Both the position numbers and the translations under genes were made by a program. From Myxococcales bacterium (lineage in GTDB: Bacteria; Myxococcota_A; Polyangia; Polyangiales; Houyiibacteriaceae): DNA of 64,000 bases. The stretch is from NCBI GenBank assembly GCA_029862185.1, contig JAOTXX010000003.1, forward strand, positions 50,702-114,701, given 5' to 3'. The notes under the pieces are model-generated. The model ran no database searches, had not been told where the DNA came from, and saw only the letters and a program-made list of their open reading frames with translations. This document shows positions 20,056 to 30,508 of the stretch, piece after piece (within the stretch, counting starts at the first letter, position 1; each line of letters starts with the position of its first letter).

Positions 20056-21645
20056 TCAGAGCCTCAGGGTATGCACACTGCTCACGTACCCGATGCCGCG
20101 GATCTCGTCGAGGGCGTCGCTGTTCACGATCGAATCGACGTTCCAGATCGCCAATGCCTGGCCGCCCTCTTCGTCGAGCCCGACCTGCATGCGCGAGACG
20201 TTGATCCCGCGGTTGCCGAGCAGCGTGCCGACCGATCCGATGACGCCGGGTCGGTCCTCGTTGCGAATGATGACGAGGGGGCCCTCCATCACGGCATCGA
20301 TCTCGTAGCCCTCGAGGCCGACGAGACGCGGCTCGCCCTTGCGGCCAGGTGTGCCGGTTGCCGTGTGGATGCCCTTTTCGCCAGTGACGGTCACGCGAAC
20401 GGTCGTGGCGTACCGGTCGCTTGGTTCCTTGACCTCGGCGAGCCGAATGCCGCGCTCTTGTGCCTCGTACGGTGCGCTGATCGGATTGACCGGCTCTTCG
20501 AGGTGATGTTCGAGGAACCCAGCAAGAGCTGCGCGCGCAATCGGAGTCACGCCGAGCTCGCCCGCTTCGCCCGTGCAGGTCACCCGCAGCTCGCGCACGT
20601 CGACCGGATCGAGCTGGCCCACCAAGCTGCCGAGCAACTTGGCGACGTCGAGATACGGCTTGAGCCGCTCTGCAATTTCCTGGGGGAGCGCTGGCACGTT
20701 GACGGCGTTCTTGACGATGCCGAGTTGAAGGTAGCCGACCGCTTGCTCTGCGACCTCGACGGCAACGCGTTCCTGCGCTTCCGAGGTCGAAGCCCCGAGG
20801 TGCGGCGTACACAAGACGTTGTCCAAGCCGAGCAGGGGGTGATCGGGATCGATTGGCTCGTTGCTGAACACGTCGAGGGCGGCGCCCGCGATTTCGCCTG
20901 CGGTGATCGCGCGAGCGAGGGCCTCCTCGTCAACGATGCCACCCCGGGCCGCGTTCACGAGCAGTGCGCTGCTCTTCATCTTTTTGAAGGCCGAGTCGTC
21001 GATCATGTTTTTGGTTTCGGGCGTGAGCGGCGCGTGAATCGTCAAAAAGTCAGCCCGCTTGAAGAGATCATCGAGCTCGACCAGCTCGATGCCGAGCTCG
21101 GCCGCGCGATCGCTGCTCATCACCGGGTCCACGCCGATGACCTTCATCTTGAGGCCCTGGGCGCGGTCGGCGACGATGCGGCCGATGTTGCCGAGGCCGA
21201 TGACGCCGAGCGTCTTGAATGCGATTTCGCGGCCCTGAAACTTACTCTTCTCCCACTTGCCGCCGCGCATCGACGTGACCGCCTGTGGGATCTTTCTCGC
21301 GAGCGCGGCCAGCAGCGCCAAGGCGTGTTCGGCGGTCGTCACGGAGTTCCCCGTCGGGGTGTTCATCACCACGATGCCTCGCCGACTCGCAGCAGGGATG
21401 TTCACGTTGTCGACGCCGATTCCCGCGCGGCCGACGACCTTAAGGCGGTCTGCTCGTTCGATGACGCGCGGGGTGACCTGGGTGGCCGAGCGGATGATGA
21501 GGCCGTCGTAGTCTCCGATGATCTCACAGAGCTCATCTTCACTCATGCCGGGTCGAAACTCGAGGTCTACACCAGGCGCATCGCGCAAGACCTGGAGCCC
21601 GGCCTCGGCGAGCTTGTCGGACACGAGGACACGTACGTTGGACAT
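20056..21645 (-). CDS. serA: D-3-phosphoglycerate dehydrogenase
   Basis: VVGRAGIGVDNVNIPAASRRGIVVMNTPTGNSVTTAEHALAL, LGVIGLGNIGRIVADRA, C-terminal ACT domain. Confidence 0.96.
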   Translation of the reverse strand: MSNVRVLVSDKLAEAGLQVLRDAPGVDLEFRPGMSEDELCEIIGDYDGLIIRSATQVTPRVIERADRLKVVGRAGIGVDNVNIPAASRRGIVVMNTPTGNSVTTAEHALALLAALARKIPQAVTSMRGGKWEKSKFQGREIAFKTLGVIGLGNIGRIVADRAQGLKMKVIGVDPVMSSDRAAELGIELVELDDLFKRADFLTIHAPLTPETKNMIDDSAFKKMKSSALLVNAARGGIVDEEALARAITAGEIAGAALDVFSNEPIDPDHPLLGLDNVLCTPHLGASTSEAQERVAVEVAEQAVGYLQLGIVKNAVNVPALPQEIAERLKPYLDVAKLLGSLVGQLDPVDVRELRVTCTGEAGELGVTPIARAALAGFLEHHLEEPVNPISAPYEAQERGIRLAEVKEPSDRYATTVRVTVTGEKGIHTATGTPGRKGEPRLVGLEGYEIDAVMEGPLVIIRNEDRPGVIGSVGTLLGNRGINVSRMQVGLDEEGGQALAIWNVDSIVNSDALDEIRGIGYVSSVHTLRL

Positions 21646-21731
21646 CGCTACTCCTATGAATTCGGCTAGAAAAGCCGGGCGCAGAGCTAGCAGCAGCCCA
21701 TCGGGGGGTCAAGGAGGGGCGGCGGCGGCGC

Positions 21732-23729
21732 TCAGACCCACTGGACGGCGCCAAGACTGAGCAGAATCGCAGCGACCCGGTAACCGCGCTGTGGGTCGCT
21801 GTTGCCGGGCTGTTGTGTGACGAATTGCGCCAGCTGCTCGATGCTCTGTGGCGTCTCGCAGAACCTGAGCGCGGCGCGCACGTCGTCCGGGAGGGCCGCA
21901 GTGGCGACTCCGGTATCGATTCGTGCCGGCTGGGCGACCCTATCCTGTCCGCGCTCCAAGATGAGCTTGGTCTCCAAGCCGGCGGCGATGCGGCGCCGGA
22001 TACCGCGATCGAGGATCTCCCAGGCGTCGAGGCGCAGCGGAAAGCCGCTGCTGGGCGGGTCGACTCCATCGTAGAAGGTCGCGGTGCCCGACTCCCAGCT
22101 GAACAGGTCTAGAAGCTTTTCTCGGACCTGCTCGGCGATGTGTTGAAAGAGCTCCAGTGGCTCGACGAGCGCCAGCGCGACCAATGTGTCTCCCAGCTTG
22201 CCTTCGAAACGCGGCATCACCGCGAGCGCCATGTCGAGCTCCGTGCGTGTGATGACGTGCTCCTTGACGAGATACTCCCCCAGAAGCTCCCCGGCGAGAT
22301 TGCTCGTTACGAAAGCCGGGACGCCCTCGTTCGTGTAGACCTCCTTGCGGACGCCGCCTTGCTCGCAGAGCCAGAGGCCAGTGCGTTGCGCGACCAGCGT
22401 GCGGGCCAGCGCTCTCACGAAGCCGCCGTCCTCGAAGTTGATGCGTAGGTCGGCAGCCGCCGAGGCTTGGACGCGCGTCGTGGTCGGCGTCATTCGGGAG
22501 ATCGGAACGTGGCGGTAGAGGTCGGTGATCGAAGAGAGCGGTTGAAAGTCGCCGCCGGCTACGCTGATGTCGTCGCTCCCGTCGACTTGCCCCGTGGCCA
22601 CCGCCTCGACCACTTTCGCGTAGGCCAACGGGCCGACGGTCGCACCGTTCGGCTTTCGAATCGTGTACTCGAGTGGCGTGACGTTCGTCGTGCTCGGATG
22701 CTCGTCGGAGAGCAAGAGCGGCGTCGGCGGCATCGTCGCCTTGGGTATCGTGTCGGCCGAGGTCTTGCGCAATCGGGATTCGGCGGTGATGGAACCGACC
22801 AAGTTGGCGAGCTCCGCGCGCAACACTTCTTCGGGGCGGCTCTGCCACGGATCGAGCGCTGCCCAGAACGCGCGCGCGGTGGATGGCCGTTCCTCCGGGC
22901 TCGCCGCAAGTGCCTTGAGAATCACGGAGCCGAGCCCTTCGGGCAGCTGCGGGAGGAACTCGACGAACGGATGAACCTCGGCGTCGCGAATCGCGAGGAG
23001 CACCGCGAGCTCGCTGCCACCGGTAAACAGGGGTCGCCGCATGAAGAGCTCTGCGGCAATGACGCCCGTCGAGAAGAGATCGGCGCGCTGGTCGACGTTA
23101 CCACCCGACACCTGCTCCGGCGCGAGGTAACCGAGCTTCCCGTTTGCGCGCGCCGCGGTGCTCGCTTCGAAGGCGTTGACATCGGAGCGCGCGATGCCGA
23201 AATCGGCAATCTTTACATCGCCGTGAATCGAAATGAGTACGTTGGACGGGCTGATGTCGCGATGGACGATGCCGAGTGTGCCGCCTGCCGAATCGGTTGC
23301 GCGGTGCACGGCGTCGAGGCCGCTCAAGATCTGGCGTACCAAGTAGACCACGAGATCGTGCTCGAGCTTTCGGCTGTCGCGTGTGAGGCGGCGATTCAAC
23401 CGCCAGAGGTCGCAGCCCGGGACGTACTCGAGTGTCAGGTAAGGCTGCCCCTCGATCTCGCCGTGGCCGAGGACGTGAACCACGTTCGGATGCGTGATTT
23501 GGCTGGCGAGCCTGGCCTCTTCGGCGAACATCTCCTGCGCGTTGATCTCATCGGCGATATGCGGAAGCATTCGTTTCAAGACCACGACGCGCGGCTCGCC
23601 GGCCGCCCGCGGCTCGAGGGCACGAAAGACTTCCGCCATCCCTCCAACTGCAATACGGTCGACCAGTGTGTAGTCGCCCAACGGGGTATTCGGCGGAGGC
23701 GCCGGCGGCGGTGACGATGGTCGTGGCAC
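21732..23729 (-). CDS. Ser/Thr protein kinase with GYF-like and DUF4388-like C-terminal regions
   Basis: VHRDISPSNVLIS, IADFGIARS, YLAPEQVSGG; 'TVGPLAYAKVVEAVATGQVDGSD' GYF_2-like stretch. Confidence 0.88.
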   Translation of the reverse strand: MPRPSSPPPAPPPNTPLGDYTLVDRIAVGGMAEVFRALEPRAAGEPRVVVLKRMLPHIADEINAQEMFAEEARLASQITHPNVVHVLGHGEIEGQPYLTLEYVPGCDLWRLNRRLTRDSRKLEHDLVVYLVRQILSGLDAVHRATDSAGGTLGIVHRDISPSNVLISIHGDVKIADFGIARSDVNAFEASTAARANGKLGYLAPEQVSGGNVDQRADLFSTGVIAAELFMRRPLFTGGSELAVLLAIRDAEVHPFVEFLPQLPEGLGSVILKALAASPEERPSTARAFWAALDPWQSRPEEVLRAELANLVGSITAESRLRKTSADTIPKATMPPTPLLLSDEHPSTTNVTPLEYTIRKPNGATVGPLAYAKVVEAVATGQVDGSDDISVAGGDFQPLSSITDLYRHVPISRMTPTTTRVQASAAADLRINFEDGGFVRALARTLVAQRTGLWLCEQGGVRKEVYTNEGVPAFVTSNLAGELLGEYLVKEHVITRTELDMALAVMPRFEGKLGDTLVALALVEPLELFQHIAEQVREKLLDLFSWESGTATFYDGVDPPSSGFPLRLDAWEILDRGIRRRIAAGLETKLILERGQDRVAQPARIDTGVATAALPDDVRAALRFCETPQSIEQLAQFVTQQPGNSDPQRGYRVAAILLSLGAVQWV

Positions 23730-23803
23730 ATCTGGATTGTAACGGTGCCAACGGAAAATATCGATATTAGGAAAACAAAGTCACGCAGAATTCGGAGAAT
23801 TCC

Positions 23804-24469
23804 ATGGCGGATCAAGGTTCTAGAGCCGGAGAACGGTATGCCAGTGCACAAATCCTCGACTATGCCGCGCGCACGCACCACCCCGAAGACAGTGCACTGG
23901 CGCGTGCGTTTGACGCTCCCGCTCGGCACGGCATGCCGGAAATTCAGCTCGGTCCGGCGGAGGGCAGGCTATTGGAGCTGCTCTTGGGGCTGACGAAGGC
24001 CCGCAAAGTCGTCGAAGTCGGGACTTTAGCCGGGTATTCCGCGCTCTGGATCGCACGCGCGCTTCCGCCCGGCGGCCACCTGTGGACGATCGAGGCGAAC
24101 CCGAAGCATGCGGGAGTCGCCGCCGAGGTCATCGGAGAGGCCGGATTTGGCGACCGCGTGACCATCGTTCGAGACGACGCCGCGGAGGTCCTTCCAAAGC
24201 TCAGTGATTCTGGACCATTCTGTGCGGTCTTCCTCGACGCAGACAAAGGCCGCTACGACGTGTACGGCCGCTGGGCGACGGAGAACCTGCGGAGCGGGGG
24301 ATTGCTGATCGGGGACAACGCCTATCTCTTCGGTCGGCTGCTGGAAGACAGCGATGAGGCGCGGGCGATGCGCCGTTTTCATGAGGAGATGGCCGTCAAC
24401 TTCGATTCGGTCTGCGTGCCCACGCCGGATGGTTTGGCGGTTGGGGTCAAGGTGACGCCCGTCGCTTGA
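23804..24469 (+). CDS. O-methyltransferase (class I SAM, family 3)
   Basis: KVVEVGTLAGYSALWIARALPPGGHLWTIEANPKHA, AVFLDADKGRYDVYG. Confidence 0.92.
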   Translation: MADQGSRAGERYASAQILDYAARTHHPEDSALARAFDAPARHGMPEIQLGPAEGRLLELLLGLTKARKVVEVGTLAGYSALWIARALPPGGHLWTIEANPKHAGVAAEVIGEAGFGDRVTIVRDDAAEVLPKLSDSGPFCAVFLDADKGRYDVYGRWATENLRSGGLLIGDNAYLFGRLLEDSDEARAMRRFHEEMAVNFDSVCVPTPDGLAVGVKVTPVA

Positions 24470-24702
24470 CCATTGTTCGCTGGACGGGGATATAGGCTCC
24501 CGCGTTTCCGATCGCTCCGGGCTTGACGGCGTTTTGGAGCGGCCCTAGCGGGCCCGGAGGGAGAGTTAAAGTCGAGCCTCGCTTGGCTGCGCAATCGCCG
24601 CATGGATCTTGTTCGTAGAAAAGTGACGAACCGACTTGTCCGACCCTTGAGCTTCGCCTAAATGGCGGCCGGTCGTTTAGAGGACTGAAGAGAAAACGCA
24701 GC

Positions 24703-25341
24703 ATGCAGATTTTCCCCCGCGAGTTGAACTACTTGCCTCTCGCCGTGGCCCTCGTGGCGGGCGGTCTCGGAGCAGGCGTGTTCATATTGTTCTGGGTCTA
24801 CTTCACCCCACCCAACCTGCAGGTCGGCTATGCGCCCAAGCAGCCCGTCGACTACAGCCACCGCTTGCATGCGGGTGAGCTCGGGATGGACTGTCGCTAC
24901 TGCCACTCCCAGGCCGAGCGCTCCCACGAAGCGATGGTGCCGCCGACGCAGACTTGCATGGGATGCCACGCCCTCGTGCATACCGAGTCGGTGAAGCTCG
25001 CGCCCGTCCGCGAAAGCTGGGAGACCGATGACGCGATCGCATGGGTTCGCGTTCACCAGGTTCCCGATCACGCCTTCTTCAACCACAGCGCTCATCTCAG
25101 AGCCGGTGTCGGCTGTGCATCCTGCCATGGACGGATCGACCAGATGGAGGTTGTCGGGGTGGTCGAGCCGATCGCGATGCAGTGGTGCTTGGAATGCCAC
25201 CGCAATCCCGAGGAACACATTCGACCCAAGAGCGAGATTACCAACATGAAATGGGAAGCCGACGAGGCCTGGCTGGCCCAGCGCGCCGCGATCGCGAGCG
25301 TTCTCAATCCACCTTTGCACTGTTCGGGGTGCCACCGATGA
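24703..25341 (+). CDS. actA: Alternative complex III subunit A, pentaheme cytochrome c
   Basis: Five CxxCH motifs (CRYCH, CMGCH, CASCH, CLECH, CSGCH), N-terminal TM anchor; first gene of Act cluster. Confidence 0.9.
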   Translation: MQIFPRELNYLPLAVALVAGGLGAGVFILFWVYFTPPNLQVGYAPKQPVDYSHRLHAGELGMDCRYCHSQAERSHEAMVPPTQTCMGCHALVHTESVKLAPVRESWETDDAIAWVRVHQVPDHAFFNHSAHLRAGVGCASCHGRIDQMEVVGVVEPIAMQWCLECHRNPEEHIRPKSEITNMKWEADEAWLAQRAAIASVLNPPLHCSGCHR

Positions 25342-28300
25342 CCCGTCGAAAGTCCTATGAGCTGAGCCCCGGGAAGGGTCCGTCGATGTGGCGGAGCCTC
25401 GAGGACAAGGCCCTCGGTGCCGAGGAGCTGACCAAGCTTGCCCAAGAAGAGCAGCCTGGCGGTTTCATCACCGATCTGTTGAGCCCCAAGGCGCTCGTAT
25501 CACGCCGGTCCTTCGTCCAGGGCTCCTCGATCGCGGCCTTGGCTGCAGGGCTTCAGGGCTGCGTCCGTCGACCTAAGAACGAGATCCTCCCGTACAGCAA
25601 GGCGCCCGAGTACTCGGTGCCGGGCATCCCTTCCCACTTCGCCACGGTGACGTCGCGTGGACGTGATGCACTCGGAGTCGTGGTCACCAACCACGACGGC
25701 CGCCCGACCAAGGTCGAGGGCAACGAGCAGCATACGAGGAGCCTTGGCGGGACCGATGTCCGTGCTCAGGCATATGTGTGGGACCTCTACGATCCCGACC
25801 GATCACAGTCCCCCGCGCAGCGTCGAGGCAACGCGCTCGTCGACGCGACCGACACCGATTTCGACAAGGCGTTGAAGGACTTGGCGCAAAAGCACGAGAA
25901 GGACCAGGGAGCGGGCCTCCGAATCCTCGCGCCAATTTCGAACAGCCCGTCGTTTCGCCGCATGCGCGACAAGGTCATCGAGAAGTTTCCGAAGGCACGC
26001 TTTCACACCTACAGCCCAATCAACGACGACAACGCGCGCGAAGGCGCGCGAATGGTGTTCCAAGGGGCGCCGCACATTCCGCTCTACGATTATTCGAAGT
26101 CGGCCGTCACGCTGTCTCTCGGCTCCGACTTTCTCGGCTCCGAGCCGGGCGCAGTCGCTGCCGGCCGTCGATTCGCGCTCACCCGCAAGCTTGGATCTGC
26201 GGAAGCGCCGATGAGCCGGCTCTACGTTCTCGAGTCGAACTTCACGGTGACGGGCAGCATGGCCGACCACCGCCTGCGCATCCCACAGGCGGAGATCGAA
26301 TGGTTTGCGCGAGCGCTATTGATCGTCCTAGCGGCTCGAGGAGCAACCCAGCTCAAGCCAATCGCCGATGTCCTCCAACAGGTCGAGGGCGCGCTGGATA
26401 CGGATGGGATCGACATGGCGTGGATCGACGCGATTGCCGACGACCTCATCGAGAACCGGGGCCGCTCGCTGGTGATTCCCGGCGCAGGGCAGCCGGCGCG
26501 CGTTCACGCGCTCGCGACGGTTCTCAATGCGGCGCTGGGCAACTTCGGCCGAACCACGTTCTTCGCTCCGGTGATCGATCCGGATGACTCGGACAACCGG
26601 GCGAGCATCGGGGATCTCGCGAATGACGCCGACGCGACCTCATCGCTAATCATCCTCGGGGGCAATCCGGTATACGACGCGCCAGCGGACGTGAAGTTCG
26701 CGGAGCTGCTCGATCGAGAAGGGCTCACGTCCGTCCATCTCGCGACGCACCGCAATGAAACCTCGGAGCGATGCAGCTGGCATGCGCCACTCGCTCACGA
26801 GCTCGAGGCTTGGGGTGACCAGCAGGCGCTCGATGGCTCTGTCACAGTCCAGCAGCCGTTGATCGCACCGCTCTACGGCGGACGCAGCGAAATCGAGCTG
26901 CTGGCGACCCTGATGGACGAGAAGACCAGCTCGGGCCACGACATCGTCCGAGAGACCCAAGCAGGCCAGCTCGACAAGGATACCAAGGCGCTCCTCGACT
27001 ACGGCGTTCCGGCCACGGACTTGAGCAGCGACGTTATCTGGCGAGGGGCGCTTCACACGGGGGTCCTCCTGAGCCCGGCGCAGAGCAAGCCGCCAGTCAA
27101 CGTTGCGTCTCTCATCGAAGCGCTCATCACGTTCCGCAGCCGTAACCGCGCGAGCCGCGACAACTTCGAGGTCGTCTTCGAGCCCGACCCCGCACTCTGG
27201 GATGGCACTCACGCCAACAACCTCTGGGCGCTCGAGCTGCCGAGCCCGATGACCAAGCTCGTTTGGGACAACGCAGCGCTGATCTCTCCGACGAGTGCGC
27301 GGGAGCTCGGCGTCAAGAACGGTCAGATGCTTCGCCTCAGCAAGGGCGAGGCCAAGGTCGAGATCCCCGCCTGGATCGTTCCCGGACACGCGGACCACGC
27401 AGTGACCTTGACCCTGGGTTGGGGCCGAACCGCAGCGGGCCGTTACGGCAATGGCAAGGGCTTCGATGTGAATCCGCTCCGGACGTCGAGCCAAATGGAC
27501 TTCACCGATGGCGTGACGGTCGATCCGCTCCGCGAGACCTACAGTCTGGTGCAGACCCAGACGCACGACCGCATGGAGGGTCGCCCGATCGCGATCGACG
27601 CGACGCTCGATGAGTACAAGAAGGAGCCAGACTTCGCTTCGTACCGGTCGGTCGACCCTGTGAGCACCCCGCCCCTGTGGAAGCAGGTGGACTACGGCGA
27701 AGGTCACAAGTGGGGCATGACGATCGACCTCAACGGATGCACGGGTTGCAACGCCTGCGTCGTCGCCTGTCAGTCGGAAAACAACATCCCCGTGGTGGGG
27801 AAGTTCGAAGTGGAGCGGGGTCGCGAGATGCACTGGCTCCGCATCGACCGGTACTTCGTCGGCGACGACGCGAACAATCCCGAGGTCGCGGTGCAGCCGG
27901 TTACCTGTCAGCAGTGCGAGGAAGCACCCTGCGAAAACGTCTGCCCCGTCAACGCGACGGTTCACTCGCCAGAGGGCCTCAACGACATGGTTTACAACCG
28001 ATGCGTGGGCACTCGATACTGCGCCAACAACTGTCCGTACAAGGTTCGCCGTTTCAACTACCTCGACTGGCACGGCCACCTCGACGACAAGTTCGGTTGG
28101 TTCGAGGACTTCCCGGAATCGAGGAAGCTCCAGTTCAACCCCAACGTCACCGTTCGAATGCGCGGAGTCATGGAGAAGTGCACTTATTGTGTGCAGCGCA
28201 TCGAAGAAGGGAAGCTCTCCGCCAAGCGCGATGGCCGTACGCTCCGGGATGGCGAGATCAAGAGCGCGTGCCAGCAGGCCTGCCCGACGGGAGCCATCAC

Positions 28301-28454
28301 ATTCGGCGACCTCAACGACCCGAAGAGCCGCGTGTCCAAGTTGGCCGCTGTCGACCGCAACTACAAACTGCTCGCCGAAATAGGCACGCGTCCGCGCACG
28401 TCGTTCCTAGCACGCATCCGGAACCCAAACCCCAAGCTGAAGGGAAATGGGTAA
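25338..28454 (+). CDS. actB: Alternative complex III subunit B, molybdopterin-oxidoreductase-like plus Fe-S domain
   Basis: Twin-arginine SRRSFVQGSS followed by lipobox-like LQGC; ferredoxin motifs CTGCNACVVAC, CQQCEEAPCENVCP, CANNCPYKVRRFNY. Confidence 0.93.
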   Translation: MTRRKSYELSPGKGPSMWRSLEDKALGAEELTKLAQEEQPGGFITDLLSPKALVSRRSFVQGSSIAALAAGLQGCVRRPKNEILPYSKAPEYSVPGIPSHFATVTSRGRDALGVVVTNHDGRPTKVEGNEQHTRSLGGTDVRAQAYVWDLYDPDRSQSPAQRRGNALVDATDTDFDKALKDLAQKHEKDQGAGLRILAPISNSPSFRRMRDKVIEKFPKARFHTYSPINDDNAREGARMVFQGAPHIPLYDYSKSAVTLSLGSDFLGSEPGAVAAGRRFALTRKLGSAEAPMSRLYVLESNFTVTGSMADHRLRIPQAEIEWFARALLIVLAARGATQLKPIADVLQQVEGALDTDGIDMAWIDAIADDLIENRGRSLVIPGAGQPARVHALATVLNAALGNFGRTTFFAPVIDPDDSDNRASIGDLANDADATSSLIILGGNPVYDAPADVKFAELLDREGLTSVHLATHRNETSERCSWHAPLAHELEAWGDQQALDGSVTVQQPLIAPLYGGRSEIELLATLMDEKTSSGHDIVRETQAGQLDKDTKALLDYGVPATDLSSDVIWRGALHTGVLLSPAQSKPPVNVASLIEALITFRSRNRASRDNFEVVFEPDPALWDGTHANNLWALELPSPMTKLVWDNAALISPTSARELGVKNGQMLRLSKGEAKVEIPAWIVPGHADHAVTLTLGWGRTAAGRYGNGKGFDVNPLRTSSQMDFTDGVTVDPLRETYSLVQTQTHDRMEGRPIAIDATLDEYKKEPDFASYRSVDPVSTPPLWKQVDYGEGHKWGMTIDLNGCTGCNACVVACQSENNIPVVGKFEVERGREMHWLRIDRYFVGDDANNPEVAVQPVTCQQCEEAPCENVCPVNATVHSPEGLNDMVYNRCVGTRYCANNCPYKVRRFNYLDWHGHLDDKFGWFEDFPESRKLQFNPNVTVRMRGVMEKCTYCVQRIEEGKLSAKRDGRTLRDGEIKSACQQACPTGAITFGDLNDPKSRVSKLAAVDRNYKLLAEIGTRPRTSFLARIRNPNPKLKGNG

Positions 28455-28460
28455 GAACCA

Positions 28461-29921
28461 ATGAGTTACGACGCACCCATCAAAGAGCTCGGCGAGACGT
28501 CCCTTCTGCCCGAAGGAACGACCGCCAACGAGATTACCGAGACCATCGCTGGCGTCACCGAGAACCCCGCCCCGCGGGGTTGGTGGCTCTTGTTCTTACT
28601 TTCGCTCTCCGCCCTTGGTGCGATGACCGCCGCGCTTGCGTACTTGTTCGTGCAGGGCGTGGGTGTCTGGGGCAACAATGCTCCGATTTACTGGGCCTGG
28701 GACATCACCAACTTCGTCTGGTGGATTGGTATTGGTCACGCCGGCACGCTTATCTCCGCAATTCTCTTCTTGTTTAGGCAGAAGTGGCGAACGAGCATCA
28801 ATCGCTTCGCCGAGGCGATGACCGTCTTTGCAGTGCTTTGCGCGGGCTTGTTCCCAGCGATCCACACCGGTCGCCCCTGGTTCGACTACTACTTGTTCCC
28901 GCTGCCAAACCAGATGGACATGTGGCCGAACTTCAAGAGCCCGCTGATGTGGGACGTCTTTGCGGTCAGTACCTATCTGACGATCAGCGTGATCTTTTGG
29001 TACGTGGGCTTGATCCCGGACTTCGCAACGCTGCGTGACCGATCCAAAAACCTGACTCGCAAGCGGATTTACGGGTTCTTCGCGCTCGGCTGGCGCGGCG
29101 CGCATCGGCACTGGCAACACTACGAGCGGGCGTACCTGATCCTCGCCGGCATCTCGACCCCACTGGTCCTGTCGGTTCACTCGGTCGTTTCCTTCGACTT
29201 CGCAACTTCGGTCGTTCCCGGCTGGCACACGACGATTTTCCCGCCGTACTTCGTCGCTGGCGCCGTCTTCAGCGGATTCGCGCTCGTGATGACGCTGATG
29301 TTGATCTGCCGCTCGATCTTCAAGCTGCAAAACATCGTGACCATCCGGCACTTGGACTTGATGAACAAGTTCATGCTCGGGACGGCGCTTCTGGTCGGCT
29401 ACGCCTACGCAATGGAGTTCTTCATCGCCTGGTACTCGTCGAATCCGTACGAGCAGTGGGTGTTCTTCCACAATCGTCTCGGCTGGGGCCAGCTGGACAG
29501 CAGTGGCAACTGGGGCCCGCTCTGGTGGGCGTACTACGCGATGGTGTTCTGCAACGTCATCGTCCCGCAGATCTTCTGGTTCAAGCGAGCGCGTACGAGC
29601 GTACCGATCATGCTCATCGCAAGCGTTCTCATCAACATCGGCATGTGGTTCGAGCGCTTCGTGATCATCGTCACGTCGACGTACCAGGACTTCCTGCCGT
29701 CGTCATGGGGCATGTTCCATCCCACGGCGATCGACATCCTGACCTACCTCGGAACCTTCGGATTGTTCTTTACGCTGTTCCTGCTCTTCGTTCGCTGGGT
29801 ACCGATGATCGCCATCGCGGAGGTCAAAGGAAACCTGCCGGGCGCGCATCCTGACTTGCACGCCATACAGGCACATGACGAGGCACCGGACGCGGTTGGC
29901 GCGCCGGTACCCGCGGAGTGA
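28461..29921 (+). CDS. actC: Alternative complex III subunit C, NrfD-like quinol oxidoreductase
   Basis: Polytopic NrfD-type protein (WWIGIGHAGTLISAILFLFRQKWRTSINRFAEAMTVFAV), position in cluster. Confidence 0.92.
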   Translation: MSYDAPIKELGETSLLPEGTTANEITETIAGVTENPAPRGWWLLFLLSLSALGAMTAALAYLFVQGVGVWGNNAPIYWAWDITNFVWWIGIGHAGTLISAILFLFRQKWRTSINRFAEAMTVFAVLCAGLFPAIHTGRPWFDYYLFPLPNQMDMWPNFKSPLMWDVFAVSTYLTISVIFWYVGLIPDFATLRDRSKNLTRKRIYGFFALGWRGAHRHWQHYERAYLILAGISTPLVLSVHSVVSFDFATSVVPGWHTTIFPPYFVAGAVFSGFALVMTLMLICRSIFKLQNIVTIRHLDLMNKFMLGTALLVGYAYAMEFFIAWYSSNPYEQWVFFHNRLGWGQLDSSGNWGPLWWAYYAMVFCNVIVPQIFWFKRARTSVPIMLIASVLINIGMWFERFVIIVTSTYQDFLPSSWGMFHPTAIDILTYLGTFGLFFTLFLLFVRWVPMIAIAEVKGNLPGAHPDLHAIQAHDEAPDAVGAPVPAE

Positions 29922-29929
29922 CGCGAATC

Positions 29930-30508
29930 ATGGCTAACGAAACAAAAAAGCCCGCTCTTTACCTGGCCGAATACGACACGCCGAATGCAATCGCCCAGGC
30001 GGCGATGAAGGTGCGAGACGCCGGCTACGAGAACTGGGACTGCCACACCCCGTACGCCATGCACGGCATGGATGAGGCGATGGGGCTCAAGCCCACGCGA
30101 ATCGGTGTTCTCTCGTTCATCTTTGGGATGCTCGGCGTCGCAACCGCGGTGGCGATGATGCAGTACACCAATGCTTTCGACTTCAACTTGTTGAACATCG
30201 GCGCCGGCTATCCGCTCATCGTCGGCGGCAAGCCGCCAGGCGCGTTCCCATCGATGGTGCCGATCATGTTCGAGCTCGGGGTTCTTTTGTGCGGCTTCGC
30301 GACGCTCTTCGGTTTGCTCGGCATCATCAAGCTGCCGATGCACAATCACCCGATTTTCGCGTCCGACCGGTTCGAAGCCGCTACCGACGACAAGTACTTC
30401 ATTTCAATCGAAGCGGGAGACCAGAAGTTCGACCTCGATCGAACCAGAGCGCTCCTCGAGGCCACGAACCCGACGTACATCGAGCTGGTCGAAGAGGAGG
30501 TGCTCTGA
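29930..30508 (+). CDS. actD: Alternative complex III subunit D (DUF3341)
   Basis: YDTPNAIAQAAMKVRDAGYENWDCHTPYAMHGMDEAMGL typical of ActD; position in cluster. Confidence 0.92.
   Translation: MANETKKPALYLAEYDTPNAIAQAAMKVRDAGYENWDCHTPYAMHGMDEAMGLKPTRIGVLSFIFGMLGVATAVAMMQYTNAFDFNLLNIGAGYPLIVGGKPPGAFPSMVPIMFELGVLLCGFATLFGLLGIIKLPMHNHPIFASDRFEAATDDKYFISIEAGDQKFDLDRTRALLEATNPTYIELVEEEVL

Noticed and set aside
22467-23714. 415-aa + strand ORF
   Set aside because: Antisense to a kinase gene with intact motifs; shadow ORF.
26646-28079. 477-aa - strand ORF
   Set aside because: Antisense to actB; shadow ORF.
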